Part shown: in pieces, positions 11,173-23,236 of the stretch | Position numbering within the stretch: the first letter of the stretch is position 1 | Layout of the letters: the number at the start of each line of letters is the position of its first letter | NCBI GenBank assembly: GCA_023105745.1 | Contig: JALGQZ010000002.1 | Location: forward strand, 81,237,785-81,301,784 | Direction: 5' to 3' | DNA: 64,000 bases | DNA from: Austropuccinia psidii | Taxonomy: Eukaryota; Basidiomycota; Pucciniomycetes; Pucciniales; Sphaerophragmiaceae | The notes under the pieces: model-generated | Told to the model about the DNA's origin: nothing | The model's database searches: none | Seen by the model: the letters and a program-made list of their open reading frames with translations, nothing else | Program-made: the position numbers and the translations under genes

Positions 11173-12951
11173 TCCACCAAATCCTCAAAGGCTTATTTAA
11201 ATGGAGAATGGACAACAAGAGTTTCAACCTGGCATCCAACTGGGCAGAACTTGGAGAAAGTTTCCTGAAGATTTTTCTCAAAGAGATATACTTCAAAAAC
11301 CTTATGGTAATCACCAAAGGCTGGAATATTACCAGGAAGTTCAGACTCCTGGAGGTGAGGGCCAACCGGATAAGGGAGAATCAAGCCACTATCCAAACTA
11401 TATAAGAACAGCTGACCCAGACAGGGCATACTCAGATTCCTTCAGGCTCACAAGAAGATGGCCAAATCAGCTCTCCAGTGGCTTCAAACCATTCAGAAAC
11501 CAACAGATCAGTGGCCAAGAGTCACCATTCTTCACAATCACAGGAATTTTCAAGGAGAAGACAAGGATAAAATGGCAAAAAAAATATCACCTTCAGCCAG
11601 AGGAAGAGAGAGTCACACCCAATGATCCAGAAGCTGTTGGATTTGGTGAAAGAAGTGCGCAAGAGCCAGAAGTAGTTGTAAATAACTCTAGAATAAGTAG
11701 TCCCATTAACAGAAATATTGCCCCCACTCACATTGAACATAATGTTGTCACACCTGAGAGTAACCTCAACAGTGATGCACTGTGGTTACAAATGTCCCAA
11801 TATGCTGTGAAAACTCAAAAGAAGTTTGCAGAACTTGAAGCAAGCCATGAGAAGATGAAAATATTAACAGCCTCCATGGACAAAACTGTCAAAACCCTTC
11901 AAGAAGGACATGCTCAATTGAGCAAAGCCTCTGAAGAAACCAACAAAAGAATGAATCTAGTCTTTGAAGAACAACACCACAGCAAAAGGGACAGGGATTG
12001 TCTGGATCAAGACATAAAAAAACCATTTAATGCCTACCATAACATGAAGCCCATAACACAAGGCCATGTTAGGGATAATCAATATCACCAATATGAAATC
12101 GAACCAGATGCCATGTTGATGAATAAAGCAAGCTCCAAATTAAAATACCATGATGGAGATAATATGTCTTATTCACAGAAGGAAGGCTTGAAACAGCTTC
12201 CTGAGGCCTCAAGCTGGCCCAAATCCTCTGGAACTGGAGAATATGATTGTATGGAGCTCATTGATTACATTGATGGACTCTTCATTGATTTTCCAAGCAT
12301 ACCAGACTACTTGATTACTGCTAGACTGAATACATAATTTAAAGGAAATACTAGTATATGGTACACAGAAATGAAAGAAATCCATGGGAGAAGAAACTGG
12401 ACATGGTGGAAGAGTCAAATCAACAAAAAGTACAGAGATGGTACTTGGATATGGAAAACAAACATGTCATTTGAAAATGACAAGTACTCTGTGGACAAAG
12501 ATCTATATGAGTGGTGTCTCAGACAGTCTAAAAGACTTAAATCCATTGGTCCTCAAATGAACATTTGGATGAGGAATCACAAACTCCTAACACAAATGCC
12601 AGGAGAACTAGAGCATGCAATAAAATGCAGATGCAACCACAATTGAGCTCTAGATGACATTGCAAATACCTTACAAGATGTAAGGAAAAGAACTAATATA
12701 GGGAAATAAACCCCATATAAAAGCAGGGGTTTCAAAGAGAAACAACCTTTCAGGGTGGAGTTTAGAGAAAAGCCCAGAGAAAGGGGGCAGAAGTGGCAAA
12801 AGAGAAAAATTCTTGTCACAACTGTGGTTCAACACACAACTATGCCAACAACTGTCCAAAGGCAAAGAAAAAAGTCTATGCCATTGAGAAAGTCCCAGAG
12901 GAGGAATCCCCCACAGAGGATTCTGAATCAGACTTTATGGGGGATGCCATC
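11173..12951 (+). pseudogene. B-plus Gag with overlapping upstream frame, broken
   Basis: The frame starting at 11201 runs to a TAA at 12337 and resumes to 12646. It carries a low-complexity N-terminus, a coiled-coil-like segment (KTLQEGHAQLSKASEETNKR) and the capsid core (GTGEYDCMELIDYIDGL). A second stop lies at about 12644, another at about 12708, and a 1-nt deletion near 12785 shifts the frame just before the knuckle, which reads CHNCGSTHNYANNC with a displaced His. Near 11208, in the frame +1 to Gag, lies a segment (SFLKIFLKE...KGWN) related to the alpha frame of elements A, C and D. The acidic tail ending MGDAI is cut by element A at 12951. Confidence 0.8.
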
Positions 12952-14876
12952 TGTGAGCCTTGAGGTATATTTTACATACCCAAATAGGCCACAATTATCC
13001 TAAAAAGAGATTTTGAATTATGAATAACTCATAAGTCATGCATATATCCAAAATTCATCATTTTTGATTTCAGAAAAGATAAATAACCTTTTATTGAGTA
13101 AGTAAATCCATGGATTTAAGGCCAGATTTGGATTCTACACAAAAATTAACCTAAGGTAGCTCCATAGAGTGAATAAGCTCAAATTAACTCTTTGAGGTGG
13201 TAAAATGGAAAATACTTCAATACCACATCATCAATACCACATAAAAGATCTGTGAAAACTTTTGTTTTTCTTAAATTCATGCCAAAATAATGGGAATGTG
13301 AGAAATCCCATGTTACATATACACTGAGAATAGTGTTATGCATGCTTTGAGCACTTAATATCATGGTATTCTTACATGGACTTTTGGTACACCCATAGTG
13401 GATATCTCACTTTAAGCTTAAATTTCTATTTTGACGTAAAAAATAAGCAAGGGGGACAAAAGACATCAAAGAGAGCCAGGGTACCCAGTTTCTGAGGACT
13501 CAGAGGCGTGGACAGTTCCAAAGCTTGGTTCCATGGCTGATCTTTACCCAATTGGTAAACTACAACCTTTTGAGAACTTGGTTACCATGTTACAACTACT
13601 GTAAATATTAAGAAAATAGCAAATAACCTGCTATTTTGATGTGCCAAGGAGGTAAAGAGCTACTTAGACTCCTGTAACCATGTCAATTCTTAATGATTTT
13701 CCATGAATAAACCCCAAAAGAGTAATTAAAAGCCTTTTTGGACTTTTATCCATTGATTTACCTCATAGCAACCAGTGAAAAACTTATATTTCCAATTCTA
13801 CATAGAAGTGAGGTAAAAACTTCAAAAATTCATTAAAAATACAATTCTTAATTAATCTTTCTTAAGCTTTCAGGACCAATGGAGGACTGTATTATCTATG
13901 GTACAACCAAAAAGAATTACAGTTTTACTAGTAAAATTAAAAGTGTTACTTACAGTCCATTTTTGACTATTCTACATGAAACACTGAATCTTCAAAAATT
14001 TACAGTAATTACAACCTGAGATGAAATTGGCAATAACATTGATAACTTTGAGAAATAAATGATTATTTTGGAATAAAAGAAGATTTACAGATTTTACTCC
14101 TTTTATTCTTAACCATATTGGGGTTGGTAGTGACGTAAAAGCATCAATTAAGTAATTATGATAATCTTATGTGAAAACAGATGATGCAATAAATAGTCCA
14201 AAAAGGTTTATTGTTTTCTCACTCACTGGTCTTTCAGTTTGCTCCATGGCACGCCTCTGTGAGCTGTTGTTGACTTAAAAGAGGCCTCCTCTTGCCTTTT
14301 TTTCCACATCATCATCATCTTATTATCATTTAAATCATTATTACCAACAAGTAAGTATTAGTTATAGCTAATCTTAAGTGTTTTAAATCTTTCAAGATCA
14401 ATCAGAAAGACGTGAAATCATAGAATCCAACTATATATTGTTGTAATACTGTTATAAATTCATTTTGACCCTTAAAATCCACAATTCCATGTCAAATCTC
14501 TCCATCTTATCTTTCAATAAGTCCTTTGCAATATTAGTGAGTGATTTATTTTTAATTCTTAAAGTTTCCCTCTAAAATTAGTTTTCTTCAAGAATTATTA
14601 TTATAATTATTCTTGCAAAAGATAATTATATATTAAAATAATTTCATTATTTTAATAAAAGAAGATTTATTATTAAAATCTTCTTGTAATTGATTCTTGT
14701 AGACAATTACTTGCTCACTGTTAAAATCACTAGTAGTGTTTAACATGTGAAAGAATTAGTTCTTTAATTATTTAATTGTGGTTATAATAACATTTTGTTA
14801 TTATGTTTCATAAGAACAGTCATATTACTGTTGATTAATAGTAACATTATCATCAGTTTCATAGACAAATCTTACA
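12952..14876 (+). repeat. 5' LTR of element A (A2)
   Basis: 1925 bp, from TGTGAGCCTTGAGGTATA to ATAGACAAATCTTACA. It has the TG...CA ends and the shared leading motif described in the findings. A TATA-like CTATATATTG at 14431-14440 is conserved in the other A copies and is a possible core promoter, which would put the transcript start in the last quarter of the LTR. A 61-codon minus-strand frame at 13179-13364 recurs in other A LTRs but is treated as chance. Confidence 0.95.
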
Positions 14877-14878
14877 TT

Positions 14879-14896
14879 TGGGGGCCTGGCTATGTT
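14879..14896 (+). promoter_or_regulatory. Primer binding site of element A (tRNA-Pro-like)
   Basis: Two bases (TT) after the LTR end comes TGGGGGCCTGGCTATG. The TGGGGGC start is that of tRNA-Pro binding sites in gammaretroviruses. Its complement would be a tRNA 3' end with C as the discriminator base before CCA, which fits tRNA-Pro. Elements C and D have the same spacer and the same TGGGGGCC start. Confidence 0.7.
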
Positions 14897-15263
14897 TGTT
14901 TGAACCTTTTACCCTTAATAAATATATTTTTAAGTTCTAAAATATATTAATTTAATAATTTTTTCTTTCATTTTGAAGTTAAAATAATTCTTATTTGTGA
15001 AATTGTTTTGGAAATCTTTTTCATTGAGGAAGTTGGTTTAATTTTATACTGTTTTTACACGTGGCTTTTTCACATACAAAAACTTATGAGATTATTCTTT
15101 GTGTTACTCTGAATTGATTTTCATTCAAAATCTTAAATTTTAATTTTTTTCTTTCAAAAGAATAATTTTTTTAATATTAAAAAATATAAAACTTATAGAA
15201 AATCTTCAAAAATATTTTAAAAAGTATAAAAAATAATTTTTTCTCTTTTATAATTTTTTTTAG

Positions 15264-15421
15264 CGTCCTTAATCAAATACTGTGCAGCTGGTAACAGACT
15301 CAGTAAAAGATATATCACTTGTCCAGAATCTTCAGAAGCAGAATCTGAAGACACTATTGAGGTGCAAATTGCTAAAAGAAGCACTTTATTTACCTCAGAA
15401 AAGGCTAAATTGCCACCAAAG
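15264..15421 (+). other. Element A: putative short internal exon of the alpha frame
   Basis: It is preceded by a T-rich tract ending TTTTTTTTAG, a good 3' splice site, and followed by GTGTGT. After two leading bases the frame is open for all 52 codons up to the GT (SLIKYC... to ...KLPPK) and is acidic in the middle. Elements C and D have the same arrangement with the same leading phase. In A the end phase is off by one relative to C and D, so this copy carries an indel. Function unknown. Confidence 0.5.
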
Positions 15422-15485
15422 GTGTGTATTTTATCTTATATTTCACCTTTTATCTTTAAATTGATGTGAAAATGGTGCATACCAG
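15422..15485 (+). other. Element A: putative 64-nt intron containing the beta start codon
   Basis: GTGTGT at the 5' end and ACCAG at the 3' end, T-rich between. An ATG at 15472-15474, just upstream of the 3' splice site, opens the beta frame (MVHTRNG...). Elements C (28934-28998) and D (33234-33320) have the equivalent. Splicing is inferred from sequence only. Confidence 0.5.
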
Positions 15486-15834
15486 AAATGGAAGCAACTA
15501 TTCAGTCCAACCAGATGGATGTGGACAAAGAGGAGGCAAGACCAAATCCAGAAGTGCCAAGTCTTCCACAAGAAAGACACATTTGGAGGATGCCAGAGTT
15601 GCCCCCCATTCCCCAAGGTCTGTACCCACAGATTTTGACGTGAATTCTGATCCTGAACTGATTCATGACCATATTTCCAGGGCTGAACCATTTTCAAGTG
15701 GAAGCAATAGAAATATATCAATGCCAGTACAAAAATTGGTTCAGAGCAGCCAAAGAAGAGGAGTGGGAAATATGCCCAAGCCTTTGGCAGGGGGCCACAA
15801 ACTCCTACTTACACATCAAGAGCTTTCTGGGTGA
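15472..15834 (+). pseudogene. Element A beta frame: Gag N-terminal extension
   Basis: It opens at ATG 15472 inside the putative intron with MVHTRNGSNYSVQ and is rich in Ser, Arg, Gly and Gln. Elements C (MPSTRSGASYN) and D (MTTRRGSQYSIQ) start alike at the same place. In D this frame leads directly into Gag, so I read it as the true Gag N-terminus overlapping alpha. In A it stops at 15834. Confidence 0.55.
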
Positions 15835-16238
15835 GGAGAAGACCATAGAACTCTTAGGAGGATGGAGGCCCCTGTCTTGCAAAGGCAAGGTCAAAAAGAT
15901 AAAGAATTGGTTGAAGAACCAAAGTCTTTTATCCATAGACCAGAAGAAGGAACTGGAAATGACTCCAGCTTTGGAGACAGAAGCCCCAGTGGCGTCTACC
16001 AGCTCCAGAAGTATCCAAAGACAAGCCCAAAGGATCTCAGAAGAAGCAGAGAGGTCCCAAAAACCATCAAGGCAAGGGCAAAGGCAAAGCCAATTGGCAC
16101 AGACCTTACCCACAAGGGTACAGGATCCCCAAATTGGAGCCTTCAGCCGTGGACAATGTGTTCAACATGGCCAGAACTCTCATTGAATTCACAGCCAAGG
16201 GCAAGGAAAGGATGAACAGGACTTTTCCACGCAAATAG
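15486..16238 (+). pseudogene. Element A alpha frame (conserved ORF upstream of Gag), broken
   Basis: The alpha frame is frame 2 at first (an EMEATIQSNQMDVD segment just after the putative splice site, then YQCQYKNWFRAA, NSYLHIKSFLGEE and GGWRPL). Near 16060 it shifts to frame 0, continuing as PYPQGYRIPKLEP and DNVFNMARTLIEF and ending at TAG 16236-16238. C and D encode the same blocks in the same order, and a related block is in B, so it is a real conserved protein region rather than chance. I do not recognise the domain. Stops between 15640 and 15665 and the frameshift break this copy. Confidence 0.65.
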
Positions 16239-17377
16239 ATCATGTACAAAGAGCTATTAATGTAGAAATTGGTAAACTTGATTCAAAGTTAACTAAAATA
16301 ACATTGGATATTAATGAGTTGAAAAAACATGACAAGAAATATACTGAATGGTATGAAATAACAAATCCCAAATTTGATTCAATTATCAATGCTTGTAGCA
16401 GAATTGAGAGTACATTTCAGATTCAGAATGATGAAATGGAAGATTTTTCCATTTTTCAAAATGAATGATCAATTTAAGACTCTAAAAGACCATGTTTTAA
16501 AGATAGTTGAGAATACCAATCAATTTGCTACACATTTGAAAAAATGTGACAGTCAAAGGCAGAAGTTAAAGAATGAAATAATTGCAAATGTAGAAGAAAT
16601 TCATAAGAATTATGAACCACATATGCCAAGACATTCTACACCCTTGACTGAAGAAAACCTTTCTGTCAAAGGAAGTTTTACCCCACTTTTAGGAGATAAT
16701 GTTGTCTCTTTTAAGGATATTCCCAAATTAGAAGAATGGCCAACATTCTCTGGTGAAGGAGAATATAACCATATTGAGCTCATCAGGACTATTGATATGT
16801 TACAGGAAGACTTTAATATACCTGATGAAATCATAGTAGGGAAATCACACTCTCTGTTTACCAGAACTGCAAAGAAATGGTATTACAAAATGAGAATGGA
16901 TCATGGAAAACATGATTGGTCTTGGTGGAAATCTGAAGTGACTACCAAATGGGCCAACAATTCTTGAAGGTTTAAAATGGAAAATGATTTTGAAGGGCCA
17001 TTTTTAACTCAGAGAAAGATAAACCACTTACTTGGTTCTTCATGCAGAAGGACAGATTATCTGCCTTACACCCAGATATGTCTGACACTATGATTAATAT
17101 GAAGATATTATGAAAGTGTGGAGGAGAACTGGAACATGTTATCAAAAGAAGATGTGTAGGACCCTGTTCAACAGAGGACTACATTAAGGCAATGGAAGAT
17201 ATAATTACCAGAACAAGAATTGGTAAAACTTGGACTAGAATCCCCATGGAATCCAAGATGGTCCCAAAGATTTCCAGAGAGGATAAAAGACCAGAAATAC
17301 CTGTCTTGAAGTGTCATAAATGTGGAAGTACTTCACATTTAGCAAACACTTGCACCAAAAAAGACAAAAATCAATGA
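16211..17377 (+). pseudogene. Element A Gag (coiled coil, capsid, CCHC), broken
   Basis: A coiled-coil-like stretch (QIDHVQRAINVEIGKLD...) starts about 16211 in frame 2 and moves to frame 0 near 16450. The capsid core follows: EEWPTFSGEGEYNHIELIRT and WYYKMRMDHGKHDWSWWKS, to a TGA at 16965-16967. Frameshifts and stops affect 16968-17190. The knuckle CHKCGSTSHLANTC (C-X2-C-X4-H-X4-C) near 17317-17358 is intact. Right after it a 1-nt shift moves the reading frame towards protease. Gag would form the particle and package the RNA. Confidence 0.82.
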
Positions 17378-17459
17378 AGTTCAAGTCATTGAAGAAATTC
17401 AGTGTAATGAAGAGAAAGAGGAGTCTGATCAAGATTCTGCAGTCTCTGAGGATACACCA

Positions 17460-18106
17460 GTGGAGGACTATCCCATTGAAAACATTACAGCTTTCTTTGA
17501 GTTCACAGAAGTCCATACCCACTTGCCACAGTACAGTGAGGATTTCTGCAACCTGATCAATATCCAAGATGCCAGAATGTGTAAAACAAAACCTGCTAGA
17601 GGAAAGGGTTGCACTGCTGGAGCATCCTGTATCACATCAGTTTTGATGAGTGATATTGAAGCCAAAGTAAATTTGGATACAGGGGAATTTTGCACTATTG
17701 TAGGAAAAGATTACTCCAAATTATACTTCCTGAATGGAAAAACCATCTATTACAAATAGAAGGTGTGCAATTTAGTAGTGCCAGTGACAATATGTACCCC
17801 TTGGGTATATTAGACACTAATCTTGTATTTCCACACCCAGCAGGAAGTGTGAGGATGAAAACTGAGATTGTGGTAATGGATAATTGCACATCTCAGCACA
17901 TCATTCTTGGAAATGATTACTTGAATATTTATGGTATTGACATCAATAACCATAAAGACAGATATTTCACAATTGGGGGTAACAAAAGACAGAAATTTGC
18001 TTTTTCCAATATGCCAAAACAAATATCTGTGGTATCTTCTGTCAAGGATACTTATAAAGATGAATTTGTGTCTAATCAACTTGTTGAAGCACAAATTAAT
18101 CCATAA
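17460..18106 (+). pseudogene. Element A protease (retropepsin-like), frameshifted
   Basis: This copy keeps the catalytic triplet as LDTGEFC (Asp codon at 17676-17678), the only DTG in the window. About 40 bases later the frame shifts, and the second half (17715-18106) continues in frame 2 with QFSSASDN, VMDNCTS and LGNDYLNIYGIDI. TAA at 18104-18106 and TGA shortly after separate it from RT, which follows in the same frame. It would cleave the polyprotein. Confidence 0.82.
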
Positions 18107-18118
18107 TTATGACCAAAA

Positions 18119-19207
18119 ATGAGGAATGAACTTATTAATATGTTATACACATACAATAATGCATTTGCCTCTGATAATGAACCATTAGGTGCTATAAGGG
18201 GACATGAAGTTAATATTACTCTTAATATTGACAGACCATATGCTCCAGTACTTAGAAGAACAGCTTATGCAGCCAGTCCCAGAGCTAGAGAAGCCTTGGA
18301 AAAACATATCCAAGAGTTAATCCAGCTTGGTGTACTAAGGAAAGTAGGCCATAATGAGGAAGTTGATGTAAAAACACCTGTTATTATTGCCTGGCATAAT
18401 GATAAGTCAAGAATTGCTGGAGATTTCAGAGCATTGAATACCTACACAGTTGCAGATAGGTATCCCATCCCTAGAATTCAAGAAACCTTGACTCAATTGT
18501 CTAAAGCCAAGTATATAACATCAATGGATGCATTGAAAGGCTTTCATCAAAATGTTCTGACGCCCAAAGCTAAGAAGTTACTTAGAATTATCACTCACTG
18601 TGGTATTTATGAGTATCTTAGAATGCCATTTGGCATTAAAAATGCCCCATCCCATTATCAAAGAATGATGAATACCATCTTTACCACAGAATTGTCTGAA
18701 GGATGGCTTATCATTTGTATTGATGATATTATCATATGTTCTGATTCTTGGTCCTTACACCTTGAAAGACTTGCAAGAGTACTTCACAAGGTTGCAGGAG
18801 TGAATATGAGAATTTCACTGAAGAAATGCAATTTTGGTTTTGAAGAACTTAAACCATTAGGACATATTGTTTCTGGTTTAAGCTTGGGTATTGAAAAAAC
18901 CAAAGTAGCAGCAGTGTTACTTAAGCCAATACCCCAGAATAAAAAAGAAATGATGTCTTTTCTTGGGTTTGCCAGTTATTATAGGCAACACTTAAAAGAC
19001 TTTGCAATTCTAGCCAAGTCACTTTATAGAATCTGTGATCAACAGAATGTATTTGAGATGACGCAGGAGAGAATTAAAGCTTGTGAGAAGATAAGGAGAG
19101 GTCTTACAGAAGCACCTTTACTCCTCATGCCTGACTGGAATATTCCTTTTAAATTGTACATTGATGCATGTGGAGATGGATTAGGGGCTGCCCTACATCA
19201 AGTCTAA
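18119..19207 (+). pseudogene. Element A reverse transcriptase
   Basis: A 362-residue open frame. Counting from its ATG it has [18 protein letters not shown] (residues 101-118), the motif A Asp at 137 (SMDALKGFH), MPFGIKNAP (169-177) and the catalytic CIDD at 200-203. LGHIVS and [13 protein letters not shown] follow. It ends by entering RNase H with the catalytic Asp retained ([16 protein letters not shown]) before TAA at 19205-19207, where the related elements D and C have an open codon. All essential RT residues are present. The ATG is internal to the polyprotein. Confidence 0.9.
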
Positions 19208-19861
19208 ATTATTGATGACAAACCTACAGAAGGACCAGTTTGTTTTATCTCAAGACAAATCAAACCAACAGAAGCCAGATATGGTTCAAGGCAAATGGAA
19301 TGCTTATGCTTGGTATGGGCACTTGAGAAATTACACTATTATCTTTATGGCAGTGCTTTTGAGGTGATAACTGACTGTAATGCAGTAAAATCACTTCTTA
19401 ACATGAAAACTCCCAACAGACATATGTTGAGATGGCAAATAGCCATTCAGGAATATAGAGGAAACATGACTATAGTCCACAAGGCAGGAAACATTCACAA
19501 GAATGCTGATGGAATTAGCAGGTGGGCATTAGCCAATACTCCTGATAACCCAGCTTATGTACCTTTGGAGGCTGAACCACAGATTCCAATTGAAGGGATT
19601 AACATAACTGATATTGGGACTGAATTCTTTGAAGAGGTCAGAGAATCTTATAGACAGGACAAGAATTGCCATATCTTGACTTCTTTATTAGATAAAGACT
19701 GCAAAGATACATCTTTGGTCAATTCACTGGATGAAGTGTGGAGAAATTCCTATTCTGAAGGAAGATTTCACTTGTTTGATGGAATTATTTACCACAGAAC
19801 CAAACATTCTTGTGTAATGACATTATGTAGCAGATTGCGTATTAATAACATTCTTCATTAA
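19208..19861 (+). pseudogene. Element A RNase H and integrase zinc-binding start
   Basis: It continues in the RT frame after one stop: [12 protein letters not shown] and [17 protein letters not shown] segments, [16 protein letters not shown] (with the third acidic position), [16 protein letters not shown] and [10 protein letters not shown], then the linker with LDEVWRNS and [15 protein letters not shown] at 19859-19861 falls where element C has Glu in the ECH motif of the zinc domain. Confidence 0.85.
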
Positions 19862-21169
19862 TGCCATGATAGCATCTACTCTGGACACCTGTCAGAAGAC
19901 AGAACACTTGAAAACGTAAAGAACTGTGCATGGGGGCCATCTTGTAGAAAAGAAACCATTGAATATTGCCATACCTGTGACAGATGTCAAAAAGCAAACA
20001 GGAGTAGAGGCAAGAAATTTGGACTTATGATCCATATTCAAGAACCAAAATCCCCTTGGGAAGTTGTTCACATGGATTGGGTCATAGCACTTCCTCCAAG
20101 TGGTGACAAAAGCTATAATGCTTGTTTAGTCATTGTAGACAGATATAGCAAGACTTGCATATCCTTACCATGTCATAAAGATGACACTGCTATGGATACA
20201 GCTCTTCTTCTATGGAGTAGAGTTATTTCTCATACAGGATTATTTAAGAATATCATAAGTGACAGAGATCCCAAGTTCACATCTGCACTTTGGACCAATC
20301 TTCATAGATTGTTTGGGACCAAGTTATCATTCTCTACAGCATATCACCCTCAGACAGATGGGCTAGCAGAGAGGATAATTCAAACCTTAGAAGACATGAT
20401 CAGAAGCTTTCGTGCTTATGGGTTAGAGTTCAAAGACTCATATGGCTTTACCCGTGACTGGTGCACTCTGATACCTGCACTAGAATTGGCATACAAGACA
20501 TCAGTCCATTCTTCCACAGGACAAACTCCTGCTATGTTAGAAAAGGAATGGAATCCAAGCCTCCCAGCAGACACACTGAGGATAGACTTGATTGACTTTC
20601 ATGCTAAAGCTTCCAGCTTCAAAATAATGCTTGATAAAGTAAAACATCACGCAAAACAAAGTATGAATGATGCTTTTGATTATGCAAAACAGAAGTGGGA
20701 CAAGGGTCATAAAGTACCAGACTTCAAAGTAGGGGACTTAGTTCTAGTTTCAACCTTGAATTTTAATAATATCAAAGGCCCAAAGAAACTTAAAGATTCT
20801 TATGTAGGACCTTTTGTTATTGTTGCCTTAAATGGAACCAATGCAGTTCAAGTGGAATTGAGTGGTGAATTGGAAAATAAACACCCCACTTTTCCAGTCA
20901 GCTTGATAAAACCTTATCAACCAGCTGATAAAGAATTGTTTCCTTTAAGGAACCCAACTCCTTGAACTGTTCCACCAGTGGAACAGAATGAAGACAAAAA
21001 GATAAAGAAATTAATTAAAGAAAGGAGACTTAGAGGTAAAAATCAAAGAGAATATCTTGTCAGATATAGAAACCCAGTACATGAGGATAAATGGCTGGCA
21101 GAATCAGAAATACCTGACTCAGATAAACTCTTGAGAAGATTTAGACATGAAAGAAGGCCACAAGCCTGA
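19862..21169 (+). pseudogene. Element A integrase with chromodomain
   Basis: After the stop at 19861 the same frame carries the H2C2 domain (CHDSIYSGH and [10 protein letters not shown]), the DDE core ([29 protein letters not shown]) and the tail GDLVLVS and GPFVIVAL. A TGA at 20963-20965 separates the chromodomain-like end (KLIKERRLR, EYLVRYRNPVHEDKW, LLRRFRHE). All three catalytic acids remain. Only about 130 bases lie between the end and the polypurine tract, so there is no room for an envelope gene. Confidence 0.87.
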
Positions 21170-21299
21170 ATATGTCTATAAATGTGCTTCAATTACTTGA
21201 TCTGGGTGATGTAAAGAGGTTGGACAGTGGACATTGACCCCCTTTGGGGCCTTTTACTCTTTATACCATTGATAAAATTGTAGTACAATTTTATTTTTT

Positions 21300-21311
21300 G
21301 GTGGGAGGGAA
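21300..21311 (+). promoter_or_regulatory. Polypurine tract of element A
   Basis: GGTGGGAGGGAA directly before the 3' LTR start at 21312, preceded by a T-run (TTTATTTTTT). Element D has almost the same tract (GGTGGTAGGGAA). This is the plus-strand primer position. Confidence 0.88.
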
Positions 21312-23236
21312 TGTGAGCCTTGAGGTATATTTTACATACCCAAATAGGCCACAATTATCTTAAAAAGAAGTTTTGAATTATGCATAACTCATAAGTCATT
21401 CATATATCCAAAATTCATCATTTTTGATTTCAGAAAAGATGAATAACTCTTGATTGAGTAAGTAAATCCATGAATTTAAGGCCAGATTTGGATTCTACAC
21501 AAACATTCACCTAGGGTAGCTCCATAGAGTGAATAAGCTCAAATTAACTCTTTGAGGTGGTAAAATGGAAAATACTTCAATACCACATCATCAATACCAC
21601 ATAAAAGATCTGTGAAAACTTTTGTTTTTCTTAAATTCATGCCAAAATAATGGGAATGTGAGAAATCCCATGTTACATATACACTGAGAAAAGTGTTATG
21701 CATGTTTTGAGCACTTAATATCATGGTATTCTTACATGGACTTTTGGTACACCCATAGTGGATATCTCACTTGAAGCTTAAATTTCTATTTTGATGTAAA
21801 AAATAAGCAAGAGGGACAAAAGACATCAAAGAGAGCTAGGGTACCCAACTTCTGAGGCCTCAGAGGCATGGAAAGTTCCAAAGCTTGGATCCATGGCTGA
21901 TCCTGGCCTAATTGGTAACCTAAAACCTTTTGAGAACTTGCTTACCATGTTACAACTACTGTAAATCTTAAGAAAATAGCAAATAACCTGCTATTTCGAC
22001 GTGCCAAGGAGGTAAAGAGCTACTTAGACTCCTGTAACCATGTCAATTCTTAATTATTTTCCATGAATAAACCCCAAAAGAGTAATTAAAAGCCTTTTAG
22101 GACTTTTATCCATTGATTTACCTCATAGCAACCAGTGAAACACTCATATTTGCAATTCTACATAGAAGTGAGGTAAGAACTTCAAAAAGTCATTAAAAAT
22201 ACAATTCTTAAAGTATCTTTCTGAAACTTTCAGGACCAATGGAAAACTGTATTATCTATGGTACAACCAAAAACAATTACAGTTTAAATAGTAAAATTAA
22301 AAGTGTTACTTACAGTCCATTTTTGACTATTCTATGTGAAACACTGAATCTTCAAAAATTTACAGTAATTACAACCTGAGATGAAATTGGCAATAACATT
22401 GATAGCTTTGAGAAATCAATGATTATTTTCGAATAAAAGAAGATTTAAAGATGTTACTCCTTTTATTCTTAACCATATTGGGGTTGGTAGTCACGTAAAA
22501 GTATCAATCAAGTAATTATGATAATCTTACGTGACAACAGATGATGAAATCGTTAATCCAAAAAAGTTTATTGTTTTCTCACTCACTGGTTTTTCAGTTT
22601 GCTCCATGGCACGCCTCTGTGAGCTGTTGTTGACTTAAAAGAAGCCTCTTCTTGCTGTTTTTTCCACATCATCATCATCTTATTATCATTTAAATCATTA
22701 TTACCAACAAGTAAATATTAGTTATAGCTAATCTGAAGTGTTTTAGATCTTTAAAAATCAATCAGAAAGACGTGAAATCATAGAATCCAACTATATATTG
22801 TTGTAATACTGTTATAAATTCATTTTCATCCTTAAAATCCACAATTCTACATCAAATCTCTCCATCTTATCTTTCAATAAGTTCTTTGGAATATTAGTGA
22901 GTGATTTATTTTTAATTCTTAAAGTGTTTTTCTAAAATTAGTTTTCTTCAAGAATTATTCTTATAATTATTCTTGCAAAAGATAATCATATATTAAAATA
23001 ATTTCATTATTTTAATAATAGAAGTTTTCTTATTAAAATCTTCTTGTAATTGATTCTTGGAGACAATTACTTGCTCAATGTTAAAATCACTAGTAGTGTT
23101 TAACACGTGAAAGAAATAATTCTTTAATTTTTTAATTGTGGGTATAATAATATTTTGTTATTCTATTTCATAAGAACAGTCATAGTACTGTTGATTAATA
23201 GTAATATTATCATCAGCTTCATAGACAAATCTTACA
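21312..23236 (+). repeat. 3' LTR of element A (A3)
   Basis: 1925 bp, the same length as A2, from TGTGAGCCTTGAGG to AAATCTTACA. It differs from A2 by scattered substitutions. B coding sequence resumes immediately after it. Confidence 0.95.

Larger units (their letters stand above)
12952..23236 (+). mobile_element. Element A, full-length Ty3/Gypsy chromovirus (10.3 kb)
   Basis: Two LTRs of 1925 bp each (12952-14876 and 21312-23236) enclose a primer binding site, gag, protease, RT, RNase H, integrase, chromodomain and polypurine tract. The flanks are CCATC before and CCCC after. B coding sequence continues across with the same bases, so I read this as a 5-bp duplication damaged by a small deletion. 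The LTRs differ by roughly a dozen bases in the first 220, so the insertion is not recent. Several stops and frameshifts in gag and pol make it non-autonomous today. It is inserted in B-plus at the gag-protease boundary. Confidence 0.93.

Noticed and set aside
13179..13364. A 61-codon frame recurring in LTR A copies (13179-13364, 21539-21724, 24219-24404, 41254-41439, and 60776-60961 in the inverted copy).
   Set aside because: It recurs because the LTRs are copies of one sequence. It is antisense to the LTR, has no recognisable motif and is disrupted in A1.
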